Origin: Micromonospora sp. Llam0
Lineage (GTDB): Bacteria; Actinomycetota; Actinomycetes; Mycobacteriales; Micromonosporaceae
DNA length: 64,000 nt
Assembly (NCBI RefSeq): GCF_003751085.1
Contig: NZ_RJJY01000001.1
Coordinates: 4,898,001 to 4,962,000 of the forward strand
Direction: 5' to 3'
The notes beneath the pieces were generated by a model, which did no database searches, was not told the DNA's origin, and worked only from the letters and a program-made list of their open reading frames with translations. A program made the translations under genes and the position numbers. Within the stretch, counting starts at the first letter, position 1; every line of letters begins with the position of its first letter. Shown in pieces: positions 53,552-60,490 of this stretch.

Positions 53552-53906
53552 GCCACGCCAAACTCGCACCGTGGCAGGTGTGGCTGGTGGACTTCGGTAA
53601 CCCGGTCGGGCACGAAGAGGGTGGCGTACGTCCGGCCGTCATCGTCGGCTCCACCACCCACTGCCGGTTCCCATCGGTATGGCAATCGTGGTGCCGCTGA
53701 CCACGCGGGACCGCGGCTTGGACCACCATGTGCGGATCGACTCCCCCGAGTCCGGGCTGACCCGCCCCAGCTGGGCGCGCACCGAGGACATAACGGCGGT
53801 TTCCACGCAACGGTTCCGCCGCACACAGCCCCTGGGAACCGCCTCAGCCAGCGAAGTCGCGCGGCTGTCCGAATGGCTTCGGGAAATGGTCGCCTTCACG
53901 CCCTGA
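53548..53906 (+). pseudogene. MazF-like toxin, frameshifted
   Basis: Starting with GTG at 53548, the first frame reads PWQVWLVDFGNPVGHEEGG..RPAVIVGSTTHCRF, the MazF/PemK N-terminus, then runs to a premature stop near 53700. The rest continues in another frame: GMAIVVPLTTRDRGLDHHVRI..SWARTEDITAVSTQRF to the stop at 53906. One extra base in the C-run at 53670-53672 would restore a complete protein of about 119 residues. It may be an inactivated toxin or a sequencing error. Confidence 0.8.
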
Positions 53907-53968
53907 CTGCGACACAGCAGCAACATCATACGTAGCAGATGAGAGCGACATAGAGCGTAGCGGCACTC

Positions 53969-54110
53969 TCAGGGCCGCCCCGCAGGGACGATCAGGTGTA
54001 CGCGCACGATGTCGTCGATGCCCGATCTTCTCTTTCTTGCGCACCGAGTCCCGCAGCGGTAGGACGTAGCCGACGTCCTTGGGGAACAACGAGGTTCACC
54101 ACCCGCGCCA
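53969..54110 (-). pseudogene. DUF1905-like remnant with two frameshifts
   Basis: Reading the minus strand in three successive frames gives RVVNLVVP, then KDVGYVLPLRDSVRKKEKIG, then IDDIVRVHLIVPAGRP and a stop at 53969. Joined, this matches the C-terminal part of DUF1905 proteins (LFPKdGgYvLPvK..VR...gl..gD.V.V.L). The frame changes are at the G-run 54081-54084 and the C-run 54021-54023. The N-terminal half is absent. Either decay or indel errors are possible. Confidence 0.6.
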
Positions 54111-54154
54111 CCGAGCTCCTCGGCCTCGCCGCCTGAGGAAAGCGCCTGAAGCTG
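54107..54154. repeat. 48-bp imperfect repeat, copy 2
   Basis: The partner of 53097-53144 (42 of 48 positions identical). It lies directly upstream, in minus-strand terms, of the DUF1905 remnant. Confidence 0.7.
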
Positions 54155-54238
54155 TACCAGCGGGCCTCGCCTACAGCCAGACCCGTTGTGGCGAGCGCTC
54201 GCCGGTTGGGTGCCACGGCAGGTAGGGCCTGGCGTCAC

Positions 54239-55024
54239 TCAGTCGAACCTGGCGCGCCCTTCACCGCCTGCCGCGCTGCCGGACTTGGAGTCATCGTCCC
54301 CTTCGGGGTTGCCGCGTTGATCCGAAGCGATCTCCCATGTCTTGTTGTCCACGAGCCGGGTTATGGCGTACTGGGAAACTCCGAAAACGACACTCCACGC
54401 GAGGATCTGTGCTCCCGTGTCAAGCTGGGTGAGACCTGGAACGAATTCACCGCGGATGAAGGTAACTCCCACGAAGGCAGAGAGAGCGCCGGCGGGCAGC
54501 TTCAGCGCAGCCGAAGCAAGGCGCAGGTCGTACGGCACCGCCGACCTGTGCAGCCTGGCCAGAGCAGGGATCCCGGACAACACTGCCCCGATGAACCCGA
54601 ACACCAGGACCAGCGTCACGTCGACCCGATCGGGCTCGGCTTGCCGGTCCCTGTCCTCGGCAGTGGGCTGCATGCCCTGGTCCTTTGTCAGCGGATCATG
54701 CGGACACACCAGAGTGCCGGGGTCCGTCCCAAAACATAGACTCAGCACGTCGGGAGACTCGTATCCCCAGATACCGAGACAGAGAACCAATGCCAGGGTG
54801 AGCATCGTCACGGAAATCAAGATGTTCCGCACGCCGCGCACCCGAGAATACCAACTATTTATCGCGGTGCAGCTTCCGACCAAGGCAGCCATCATGGCAT
54901 AGCGAAGTTCACTCACCTCGGCACATTTTGCCTTACCTGTGAAGACCTGACGCCAACCGCCCGCCGCCCTGCGCTCACGGCTCCCGATGCCGTCTCGTCC
55001 GCACAGCTCACGGATCTTTACCAA
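54239..55024 (-). CDS. C-terminal membrane half of a split protein
   Basis: A reading frame of up to 261 codons. GTG 54916 (MSELRYAMMAALVGSC) is the best start if it is a separate gene; the frame is open from TTG 55024. It has membrane helices at ILISVTMLTLALVLCLGIWG, VTLVLVFGFIGAVLSGIPAL, LKLPAGALSAFVGVTFI and ILAWSVVFGVSQYAITRLV, with a cysteine-containing loop (LCFGTDPGTLVCPHD). I recall actinobacterial proteins of about 380 residues in which this part follows directly on the sequence encoded by 55032-55421, so the two probably are one gene broken by a frameshift near 55030. Function of that family is unknown. Confidence 0.6.
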   Translation of the reverse strand: MVKIRELCGRDGIGSRERRAAGGWRQVFTGKAKCAEVSELRYAMMAALVGSCTAINSWYSRVRGVRNILISVTMLTLALVLCLGIWGYESPDVLSLCFGTDPGTLVCPHDPLTKDQGMQPTAEDRDRQAEPDRVDVTLVLVFGFIGAVLSGIPALARLHRSAVPYDLRLASAALKLPAGALSAFVGVTFIRGEFVPGLTQLDTGAQILAWSVVFGVSQYAITRLVDNKTWEIASDQRGNPEGDDDSKSGSAAGGEGRARFD

Positions 55025-55031
55025 TCTGCAG

Positions 55032-55421
55032 TCATTCTCGTGGGAGCTTCTTGGCCAACTCCAGCACGGATGACGACCAGCCCTTCAGCCTCTCCTCATC
55101 GGCAACCTTGAGCAGCACGAGCTCAGCCGCATGAATGTGCGACCAGGTCCGCTCAAGTGACCCCCTGAACGGCCAGACGTTCCTTGCAGCTTGGCGCGCA
55201 AGGGCGACATCGGCGCTGACAAACTGACAGGCTTCCCGCAAACGAGGATCATCTTTTTCTGAATAGAGGAGCCGACTTTGATGCTCAAGGTAAAGAGCTC
55301 GGGCGAGCGCATGCTGCCGCCAAGCTCCCCCGAAACTCCACGCACTCCAGGCAGCCCCTGCCTCCGATGCCGTGCCGGCACCGGAATCACTGCCCTTCCT
55401 GCTTCGCTCCTTCTCCCCCAT
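55032..55421 (-). CDS. N-terminal soluble half of a split membrane protein
   Basis: A 129-residue reading frame. AWRQHALARALYLEHQSRLLYSEKDDPRLREACQFVSADVALARQAARNVWPFRGSLERTWSHIHAAELVLL is helical and well formed. It ends at a stop eight bases before the next frame opens. In related proteins this segment continues into a transmembrane region like that at 54239-54916; here the join is interrupted by a probable one-base loss. No ribosome site stands out before ATG 55421. Confidence 0.6.
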   Translation of the reverse strand: MGEKERSRKGSDSGAGTASEAGAAWSAWSFGGAWRQHALARALYLEHQSRLLYSEKDDPRLREACQFVSADVALARQAARNVWPFRGSLERTWSHIHAAELVLLKVADEERLKGWSSSVLELAKKLPRE

Positions 55422-55559
55422 ACCCGAACCATAGGCATCGCCTACCTACCCAGGATCACTTCTACCTGAAGATGTGATCGCAGAGCAGGCTGGTGCAGTA
55501 GTTGTGACCGTGGCGTCGGATCTGGCGAGTTCTCGCCTTCGTGTGCTGCACTGGCCGGC

Positions 55560-56201
55560 ATGAGACATCGCTCGGCCTGGATGCTCAGCTCGCTCGTTCT
55601 GGTGCTCGCTCTGGCAGGCGGCTTCGCCGGGTGGCGGTGGTGGCACCATCGGTCGCCGTACGAGCCGGAGGTGTTGAAGGCGACCGCGACGCTGCGGCTG
55701 GTCGACCAGGCAACTGCGGACGCCGCCTTCGACGGTCAACAGCTGGTAGTTCCCTCCGACGGCGCCCAGGTCTTCCTCGGCCAGGTCAGGTGGACGCCGC
55801 CACCGCAGGCGAAACCCGGCGCGATGCTGATCATCGCGGTGCTCGACAAACGGACCCGCACCCTGCCCGGGTTCATCTCCACCACGTCGAATCGACCGGA
55901 CCGGGTCGGATCAGGCTCGGACGGCGTCCTCAACGCCGTTGAACAGCGCTACCCCTGGCTGCAGGGCATCGGTGACCGCGAGGTCAACGGTGGCTTCTAC
56001 TCCTCCGGCGACGTCGTCATCGTCGCGTCGGTCGACGCCACCCCCGTCACGTACTCCTTCGTCCTACACCCGGCACATCCGGAGACACCACCGGGGTTCG
56101 CGATCGCGTCCGCTCCCGCCGCCGTCGACGACCTGATGGTCGCCCTGATCAGCGTCGGCCCCGACCGGCAGATCTACTGGGCCGAGCGGCTACTGAACTG
56201 A
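55560..56201 (+). CDS. Membrane-anchored or secreted hypothetical protein
   Basis: A 213-residue protein with an N-terminal hydrophobic segment (WMLSSLVLVLALAGGFAGW) that is a signal anchor, then a beta-rich external domain (LKATATLRLVDQATADAAFDGQQLVVPSDGAQVFLGQVRWTPPP, GFYSSGDVVIVASVDATPVTYSFVLHP). No catalytic motif or family is recognised. It is separated by 126 bases from the DUF6244-like cluster and is transcribed in the same direction, so co-function is possible but not shown. Confidence 0.7.
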   Translation: MRHRSAWMLSSLVLVLALAGGFAGWRWWHHRSPYEPEVLKATATLRLVDQATADAAFDGQQLVVPSDGAQVFLGQVRWTPPPQAKPGAMLIIAVLDKRTRTLPGFISTTSNRPDRVGSGSDGVLNAVEQRYPWLQGIGDREVNGGFYSSGDVVIVASVDATPVTYSFVLHPAHPETPPGFAIASAPAAVDDLMVALISVGPDRQIYWAERLLN

Positions 56202-56326
56202 CCAGCCGCCCGAAGTGCCATCACCTTCCGTAGCCTGACGTTGACGCACTCCGATAGGCTCCGACCATGTAGGAGAGTGACCGCCGTAGCCGGGCTCGTC
56301 GCAGGACCGACGTCGGGGAGGAACTG

Positions 56327-56590
56327 GTGGCCAGCATCCAGGAAGTCAAGGCCGGTCTCGCCCAAGCCGCAGAGCACGGCAACACGAGCCGGCAGCAGCT
56401 CATGGCGGCGGTGAGGACCCTGGACAACATGCTCAGCCAGCTCCACGCTGTTTCGGCCGGCACCGGGCACCACTTGGTGAGCGAGGCGATCGGCCGCTGC
56501 GAGCAGGCCAAGCGGCAGTTGGAGGAGTCCGCCGGCCTCATCCACCAAGCGGGCGAGTCGACCCGCCGGTACGCCGGTATCCTCGGGTAG
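56327..56590 (+). CDS. DUF6244-like helical protein 1
   Basis: An 87-residue all-helical protein (MASIQEVKAGLAQAAEHGNT). GTG 56327 follows GGGGAGGA. The sequence has a hairpin-like pattern of two long amphipathic helices resembling DUF6244 and, more distantly, WXG100 (EsxA-type) proteins, but without a WXG motif. It is the first of four tightly packed genes; the second begins six bases after its stop. A role as an exported or scaffold partner of a larger protein is inferred from context. Confidence 0.75.
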   Translation: MASIQEVKAGLAQAAEHGNTSRQQLMAAVRTLDNMLSQLHAVSAGTGHHLVSEAIGRCEQAKRQLEESAGLIHQAGESTRRYAGILG

Positions 56591-56595
56591 CGGCG

Positions 56596-56856
56596 ATGAG
56601 CGTCGACGAGGTCAAGAGCCGGCTACGCGAGGGGACCGAGGCGTTGCGGTCGGCAGCTGACACCATCCATTCGGTACGGGAGACCGTCCGGTCCTGTCAT
56701 GTCGCCGCCGTAGCGGTCCTCACTGACAGCCAGCACCCGCACGTCACCGCCGCGCTCAGCCGGCTACGCAGCGCCGACGACGAGAACGAGCTGGTGCTCC
56801 GCCGAATCGACGGCGGCGCAGACAGCGCCGAGGAGTACGCGAAGGCTCTCGGGTGA
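56596..56856 (+). CDS. DUF6244-like helical protein 2
   Basis: An 86-residue helical protein (MSVDEVKSRLREGTEALRSAADTIHSV) with the same two-helix layout as its neighbour and a closing EEYAKALG like the neighbour's TRRYAGILG, so the two are paralogues. Its stop overlaps the next start (GTGA), indicating translational coupling. Unknown function. Confidence 0.75.
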   Translation: MSVDEVKSRLREGTEALRSAADTIHSVRETVRSCHVAAVAVLTDSQHPHVTAALSRLRSADDENELVLRRIDGGADSAEEYAKALG

Positions 56857-57497
56857 GCAGCGGCAGCGTCGGCGACGTCATTGCGGTGCTGCGGCAGATC
56901 CTCGACGACCTCGATAGCGCGGCAGTCGCGGCAACGACCGCACAGAAGTCGGCCGCGGCCGGTACGCGGCACTACCAGACCGCGACCGAGGGCGCTGACA
57001 GCTCTCACGCCACCGCAGCGCGCACGCAGGCCAGCGAGGCCGCTGCGAAGTCCGGCAAGATCGCCCGGCTCATCGCCGAAGCAGCAGCCGAGATCTCCCA
57101 CTACGCCAACCACATCGCCCCCGGCTCCGTCCCGACCCGTACCTCCGCCACCGGAGGCATGCCGTCTGGCGAGGCGTTGGCCAAACCTGGCCACAAGAAG
57201 GGTTCCCTGGCGGCCAAGGCACTCGGCCGCGTCGGCCAGGTGCGCAGCTCGGACGACGGGTTGCAGCACTTCGGCAAGTTGGGGGGCATTCTCCAGGACG
57301 CTGCAAAGGGCTCCGGCGGGACAGCGGTCAGCAAGACGCCGAATTTTTCTTTCCAGCCGACCCACCAGCCGAGTGCGTCCGCTGGTGATGCGCTGCTCGC
57401 CGCGCTGGCGGTGGCCGTCGTCGGGGCGAAGGGCGTAGAGCTGATGTCTCGTATGCGCAGGCGGACAAGAAACGACGACACCAAGGAAAAAGGATAG
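56853..57497 (+). CDS. Helical protein with C-terminal TM segment
   Basis: A 214-residue protein. The N-terminal ~90 residues are helical like the two preceding proteins (SVGDVIAVLRQILDDLDSAAVAATTAQKS). A Gly/Ser/Lys-rich middle follows, then a hydrophobic segment (ALLAALAVAVVGAKGVELM) and a basic tail RMRRRTRNDDTKEKG. This could be a membrane-anchored or secreted effector whose N-terminal part is the shared helical module. It is followed after three bases by a 148-residue acidic protein. Confidence 0.72.
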   Translation: MSSGSVGDVIAVLRQILDDLDSAAVAATTAQKSAAAGTRHYQTATEGADSSHATAARTQASEAAAKSGKIARLIAEAAAEISHYANHIAPGSVPTRTSATGGMPSGEALAKPGHKKGSLAAKALGRVGQVRSSDDGLQHFGKLGGILQDAAKGSGGTAVSKTPNFSFQPTHQPSASAGDALLAALAVAVVGAKGVELMSRMRRRTRNDDTKEKG

Positions 57498-57500
57498 AAA

Positions 57501-57947
57501 ATGGAAGAGGAAACCAAGTTCCTTCGCGCCCTGCTTCGTCAGGACTGGGAAACCTACGACTCGTTCACCGAAAAGTTCCAGAGCGAGGGCAAGGGCACGC
57601 CTGTTGCCATCATCGGTTACAGCTTCTTCGTCGCCGTTCAGCGACGATTCGCCGAGAACAAAGATGCCCGCGAGATTATCCGATTCGTAGCGGATGCGCG
57701 AGCCCGACTGCTAGAAGGACGAGAGCTTCCCGCCAAGGAGGGTGAAGCCCTGATCTGCGCCATGCTGGACATGGACATTCCCGGCGTCGAGGAGATCGTC
57801 GAAAACCTCGACGTCGGAGTGATGGCCGAGATTCAGGGGCAGCTCCTGTTCCGGCTGGTCGAGGATGCGGAGCTGACGGACGAGCAACTGGACGAACTTC
57901 TCCTCGAAGCCGAGGCGCTACTCCACGAGAACCACCCTGTCGAGTAG
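57501..57947 (+). CDS. Acidic helical protein, possible immunity partner
   Basis: A 148-residue acidic protein (MEEETKFLRALLRQDWETYDSF.. and C-terminal ..ELTDEQLDELLLEAEALLHENHPVE), made mainly of helices without a signal peptide. Its acidic charge, cytoplasmic nature and position immediately after a helical, possibly exported protein resemble immunity proteins of polymorphic toxins. That role is inferred from context only. The base composition begins to fall here. Confidence 0.7.
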   Translation: MEEETKFLRALLRQDWETYDSFTEKFQSEGKGTPVAIIGYSFFVAVQRRFAENKDAREIIRFVADARARLLEGRELPAKEGEALICAMLDMDIPGVEEIVENLDVGVMAEIQGQLLFRLVEDAELTDEQLDELLLEAEALLHENHPVE

Positions 57948-57996
57948 CCATCGAACGGATGCTACAGTAGCCACATACGAGAACCCATCTATAACG

Positions 57997-58614
57997 TCAA
58001 TGCCGAAAGGTTGCAGCGATCTCGTCATTGTCAAGCGACTCCAGAACCCGGTTCCACATCTTTAGGTTTTCATGCGCCCAGTACCCGTACTCCACTTCTG
58101 CACTCTTGGAGTAAAAATAGATACCTTTTTCCATGAGCGGACCCTGTTCGTGCACAATTTTGTGAGCCAAATCGCGTAGAGACACTCCGGTTTCATTAAG
58201 GAAGCTAACCGTCATCAGTGGAGTGGTTGGAAGGACTTTGAAGGCCGTGTCACCATCACTCAGCGCCTGAGCCTCCAATGAAATCCCCGAATGTCGGCGG
58301 CTGGTTCTGGCTTCAGCAATTATAACTTCGACCTTATCTGCAAGAACTTCATCAAGTTCAGCCTTCTTGATCATTTTGGAACGTAAGTTGCGAGCCGCAC
58401 TCTCGTCGCCATTGTTGGATGTGAGATAGTTGAAATCATGTAGCAGCGCGGCGGCAGTCACCAAGGATATGTTTGCCTTCAGTTCGACCGCGTATTCCGC
58501 CGCCTTACTGGCAACAAATCTGACATGATTCCAGCCGTGGTACGGAACATCCTTATCGCTCGCTTGATAAAGGTCGCGAACGATAACTCGAAGGTTTGTC
58601 AATTTTTGAAGCAT
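57997..58614 (-). CDS. HD-domain phosphohydrolase-like protein
   Basis: A 205-residue protein, last gene of a low-GC operon. The HD motif is seen as H26 and H30 in YHGWNH and H59-D60 in AALLHDFNYL, with the later acidic residues expected of metal-dependent phosphohydrolases. HD enzymes hydrolyse nucleotides or cyclic dinucleotides. AGGA is a few bases before ATG 58614. Codon use has many A/T-ending codons, unlike the surrounding genes. It is 30 bases downstream of the cupin-like gene, so co-transcription is likely. Confidence 0.8.
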   Translation of the reverse strand: MLQKLTNLRVIVRDLYQASDKDVPYHGWNHVRFVASKAAEYAVELKANISLVTAAALLHDFNYLTSNNGDESAARNLRSKMIKKAELDEVLADKVEVIIAEARTSRRHSGISLEAQALSDGDTAFKVLPTTPLMTVSFLNETGVSLRDLAHKIVHEQGPLMEKGIYFYSKSAEVEYGYWAHENLKMWNRVLESLDNDEIAATFRH

Positions 58615-58643
58615 CGGATCCTGTCTCCGTAACCAGAAGTCAT

Positions 58644-59285
58644 CTAACCAAGGAGAGAATTAAGCAAGCCCAGATCTTGACTTGCCTTGCGCTGGTTCAC
58701 AGTGACTGCGCCCGTGGACATCGGCGCGATCAGTCTAGACGACGGATCGTCAACCGACTCGGTCGCTACGAGCGTTACCGACCATCTGTCACGAAGACCA
58801 GTAGTGACGTGATAGCTCCAAGAGGGGATTAGATATGGAGACGTACTGGCTGTCCGCAGTTCCCTGCCGGTCAAATGCGCCTCAACACTCCCTTGCATCA
58901 ACTGAAGCCGGCTCACCATTGATTTGTAGTCCGTCACTACTGAGTATAACCCGAAACGCTGGCCATTGCTTGCAGCAACACGAAATGAACACTCCTCGAC
59001 TTCTCCACACATCACCGCACTCCAAATGCGCCACCCATGTGCATGCACCTGCTGATTTAAGGTCTTGTTCTGCCGAAGGCGGTAATTTTGAATTTCATGC
59101 GGAGGCCACATGTGAATTCGGATATTCCACCCGGGAAGGATATTGTTGATAATTCGAATCGCCGTGAATCCGTACGGATGTTCATAGCTGTCGACTCGCT
59201 CGCCTTTGACGATCGATGCCACGGTTCCTGGCGACTGCACTGAAAGCCACTTTACAACGCCCGAATCTCCTACCCGATTAGTCAT
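58644..59285 (-). CDS. Cupin-like protein
   Basis: A 213-residue protein with a cupin-like pattern: HAHGWRIWSAVMCGEVEECSFRV (H81 and H83) and YLIPSWSYHVTTGLRDRWSVTLV (H159) suggest three histidines holding a metal, as in cysteine-dioxygenase-like cupins. The N-terminal ~45 residues are not recognisable. Its ATG overlaps the stop of the 2TM gene by eight bases (59278-59285), so translation is coupled. Low GC like its neighbours. An enzyme or a small-molecule-binding sensor are both possible. Confidence 0.7.
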   Translation of the reverse strand: MTNRVGDSGVVKWLSVQSPGTVASIVKGERVDSYEHPYGFTAIRIINNILPGWNIRIHMWPPHEIQNYRLRQNKTLNQQVHAHGWRIWSAVMCGEVEECSFRVAASNGQRFGLYSVVTDYKSMVSRLQLMQGSVEAHLTGRELRTASTSPYLIPSWSYHVTTGLRDRWSVTLVATESVDDPSSRLIAPMSTGAVTVNQRKASQDLGLLNSLLG

Positions 59286-60258
59286 AGTCTGTTCTCCTTC
59301 CCAAGGTTCGAACTATTTCGAGCAGGTCCTCGTCGGGGGTTTGATTAATTTGCAACTTTTCGAAGAATGATCGAAGCTCCGCCAGGTCTTCAGTGGTTAG
59401 TAAGTTTGGGTCAGAAGGAATGTCGCGATTGATCACAGGACGAACCTTCCGAGCAACCGCCCAACTCGCATCAAAGTCGTCGCAGTAGGACCTATAAAAC
59501 GACGATGAGTTCCGAAAGATGAGTGCATCCTCACCCTTGTTCTGACCGGTTACAAGTGCCGCGATGTCCGATAGGTCCAAGCTCATAACCCATACGTATG
59601 GGGCTAACCCAAAAGTGACTTCAACACGTGGCGCCTTTCGTACTTGTAGTGCCGCACGAAGAAGTGATGCCATGACCTCAAACCTAGCCCGACGAACCGA
59701 CCAAGCGCCCACGCGCGACTTAGTATTGCTCATCGAATGAGAGTAGGCCGCCAGCAAGTCAGTCCTGTCAGGATCAATGACTAAGATACGAACGCTCACG
59801 GCACGTCCGTTACTCAAAGCCGAGTTGGCTATCTCTCGTAAAGTAATGGTGGTGAAGTAGTTGGCGCTCCGTGAGCGCACAGCCCAATTTCGTGTAGGTC
59901 GCGTTTGTTCAGCCAAGGCGCCTGCGATGTCAACGCTTCTTACCACCTCGTGTGGCACCTCATTCTCGAGTGGGTACAAGTAGACATAGGCGCCACCAAC
60001 AATTAGCGAGGTGAGAGTAGCGGCCAGCATGTTGTCGGCGATATTGGCAGAGCTCTGCCAGATTCCCGCATTTGCCCGATTGCCACCTAGAATTGTGAGT
60101 CGAGCAAGCGCAAGTGCGATAAATCCCAGAGCAAGGGTAATGAAATACCATCGACGAAGTACGGCCGATCTCGAGAACCCCACCCGAGCCCCTCCCCCGG
60201 CGCTGCCGACTGCTATTCGGTTGAGCATTCGCCGCGCCTGGTCCCAGAACTTGAACAC
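59278..60258 (-). CDS. 2TM protein with PLD-like cytoplasmic domain
   Basis: A 326-residue protein. Two membrane helices lie at ~37-57 (WYFITLALGFIALALARLTIL) and ~75-95 (NMLAATLTSLIVGGAYVYLY), leaving a large cytoplasmic part. From ~140 it reads TTITLREIANSAL, VSVRILVIDPDRTDLLAAYSHSM, VEVTFGLAPYVWVMSLDLSDIAAL and FYRSYCDDFDASWAVARKV, a pattern I associate with PLD-fold signalling domains (DUF5919-like) that lack the HKD catalytic motif. GTG 60258 is the start used; the ribosome site is weak. It heads the low-GC operon, behind a 16-bp palindrome. The layout recalls membrane effectors of nucleotide-signal defence systems. Confidence 0.75.
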   Translation of the reverse strand: MFKFWDQARRMLNRIAVGSAGGGARVGFSRSAVLRRWYFITLALGFIALALARLTILGGNRANAGIWQSSANIADNMLAATLTSLIVGGAYVYLYPLENEVPHEVVRSVDIAGALAEQTRPTRNWAVRSRSANYFTTITLREIANSALSNGRAVSVRILVIDPDRTDLLAAYSHSMSNTKSRVGAWSVRRARFEVMASLLRAALQVRKAPRVEVTFGLAPYVWVMSLDLSDIAALVTGQNKGEDALIFRNSSSFYRSYCDDFDASWAVARKVRPVINRDIPSDPNLLTTEDLAELRSFFEKLQINQTPDEDLLEIVRTLGRRTDYD

Positions 60259-60305
60259 TTGGCGGAAGCGAGTTCATCCCCCACCCCAAGCGGGTGTACA
60301 ACTCT

Positions 60306-60321
60306 ATCGGGTATACCCGAT
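60306..60321. promoter_or_regulatory. 16-bp palindrome upstream of low-GC operon
   Basis: ATCGGGTATACCCGAT is a perfect 16-bp palindrome, about 50 bases upstream of the 2TM gene start, in an AT-richer stretch with several TATA-like -10 candidates. It is probably an operator of the operon. Confidence 0.65.
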
Positions 60322-60490
60322 GTGTATATAGATTGTCGGGAAGCCGACACGCAAGACCTTTCTCGGCGGACACCAATCCGCCGACCTAAACCTTGGTGGT
60401 GCGGTCGTTTGTCGCCGATGGCGCCGGTCTCATACTGCTCGCTAGTTATGTCCGCAACGCCGAGAAAGCACCTAATACACCCTGATTTGA

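Noticed and set aside
57961..57971. GCTACAGTAGC palindrome between convergent genes
   Set aside because: Arms of five bases around one base are too short and the position between two gene ends gives no regulatory role.
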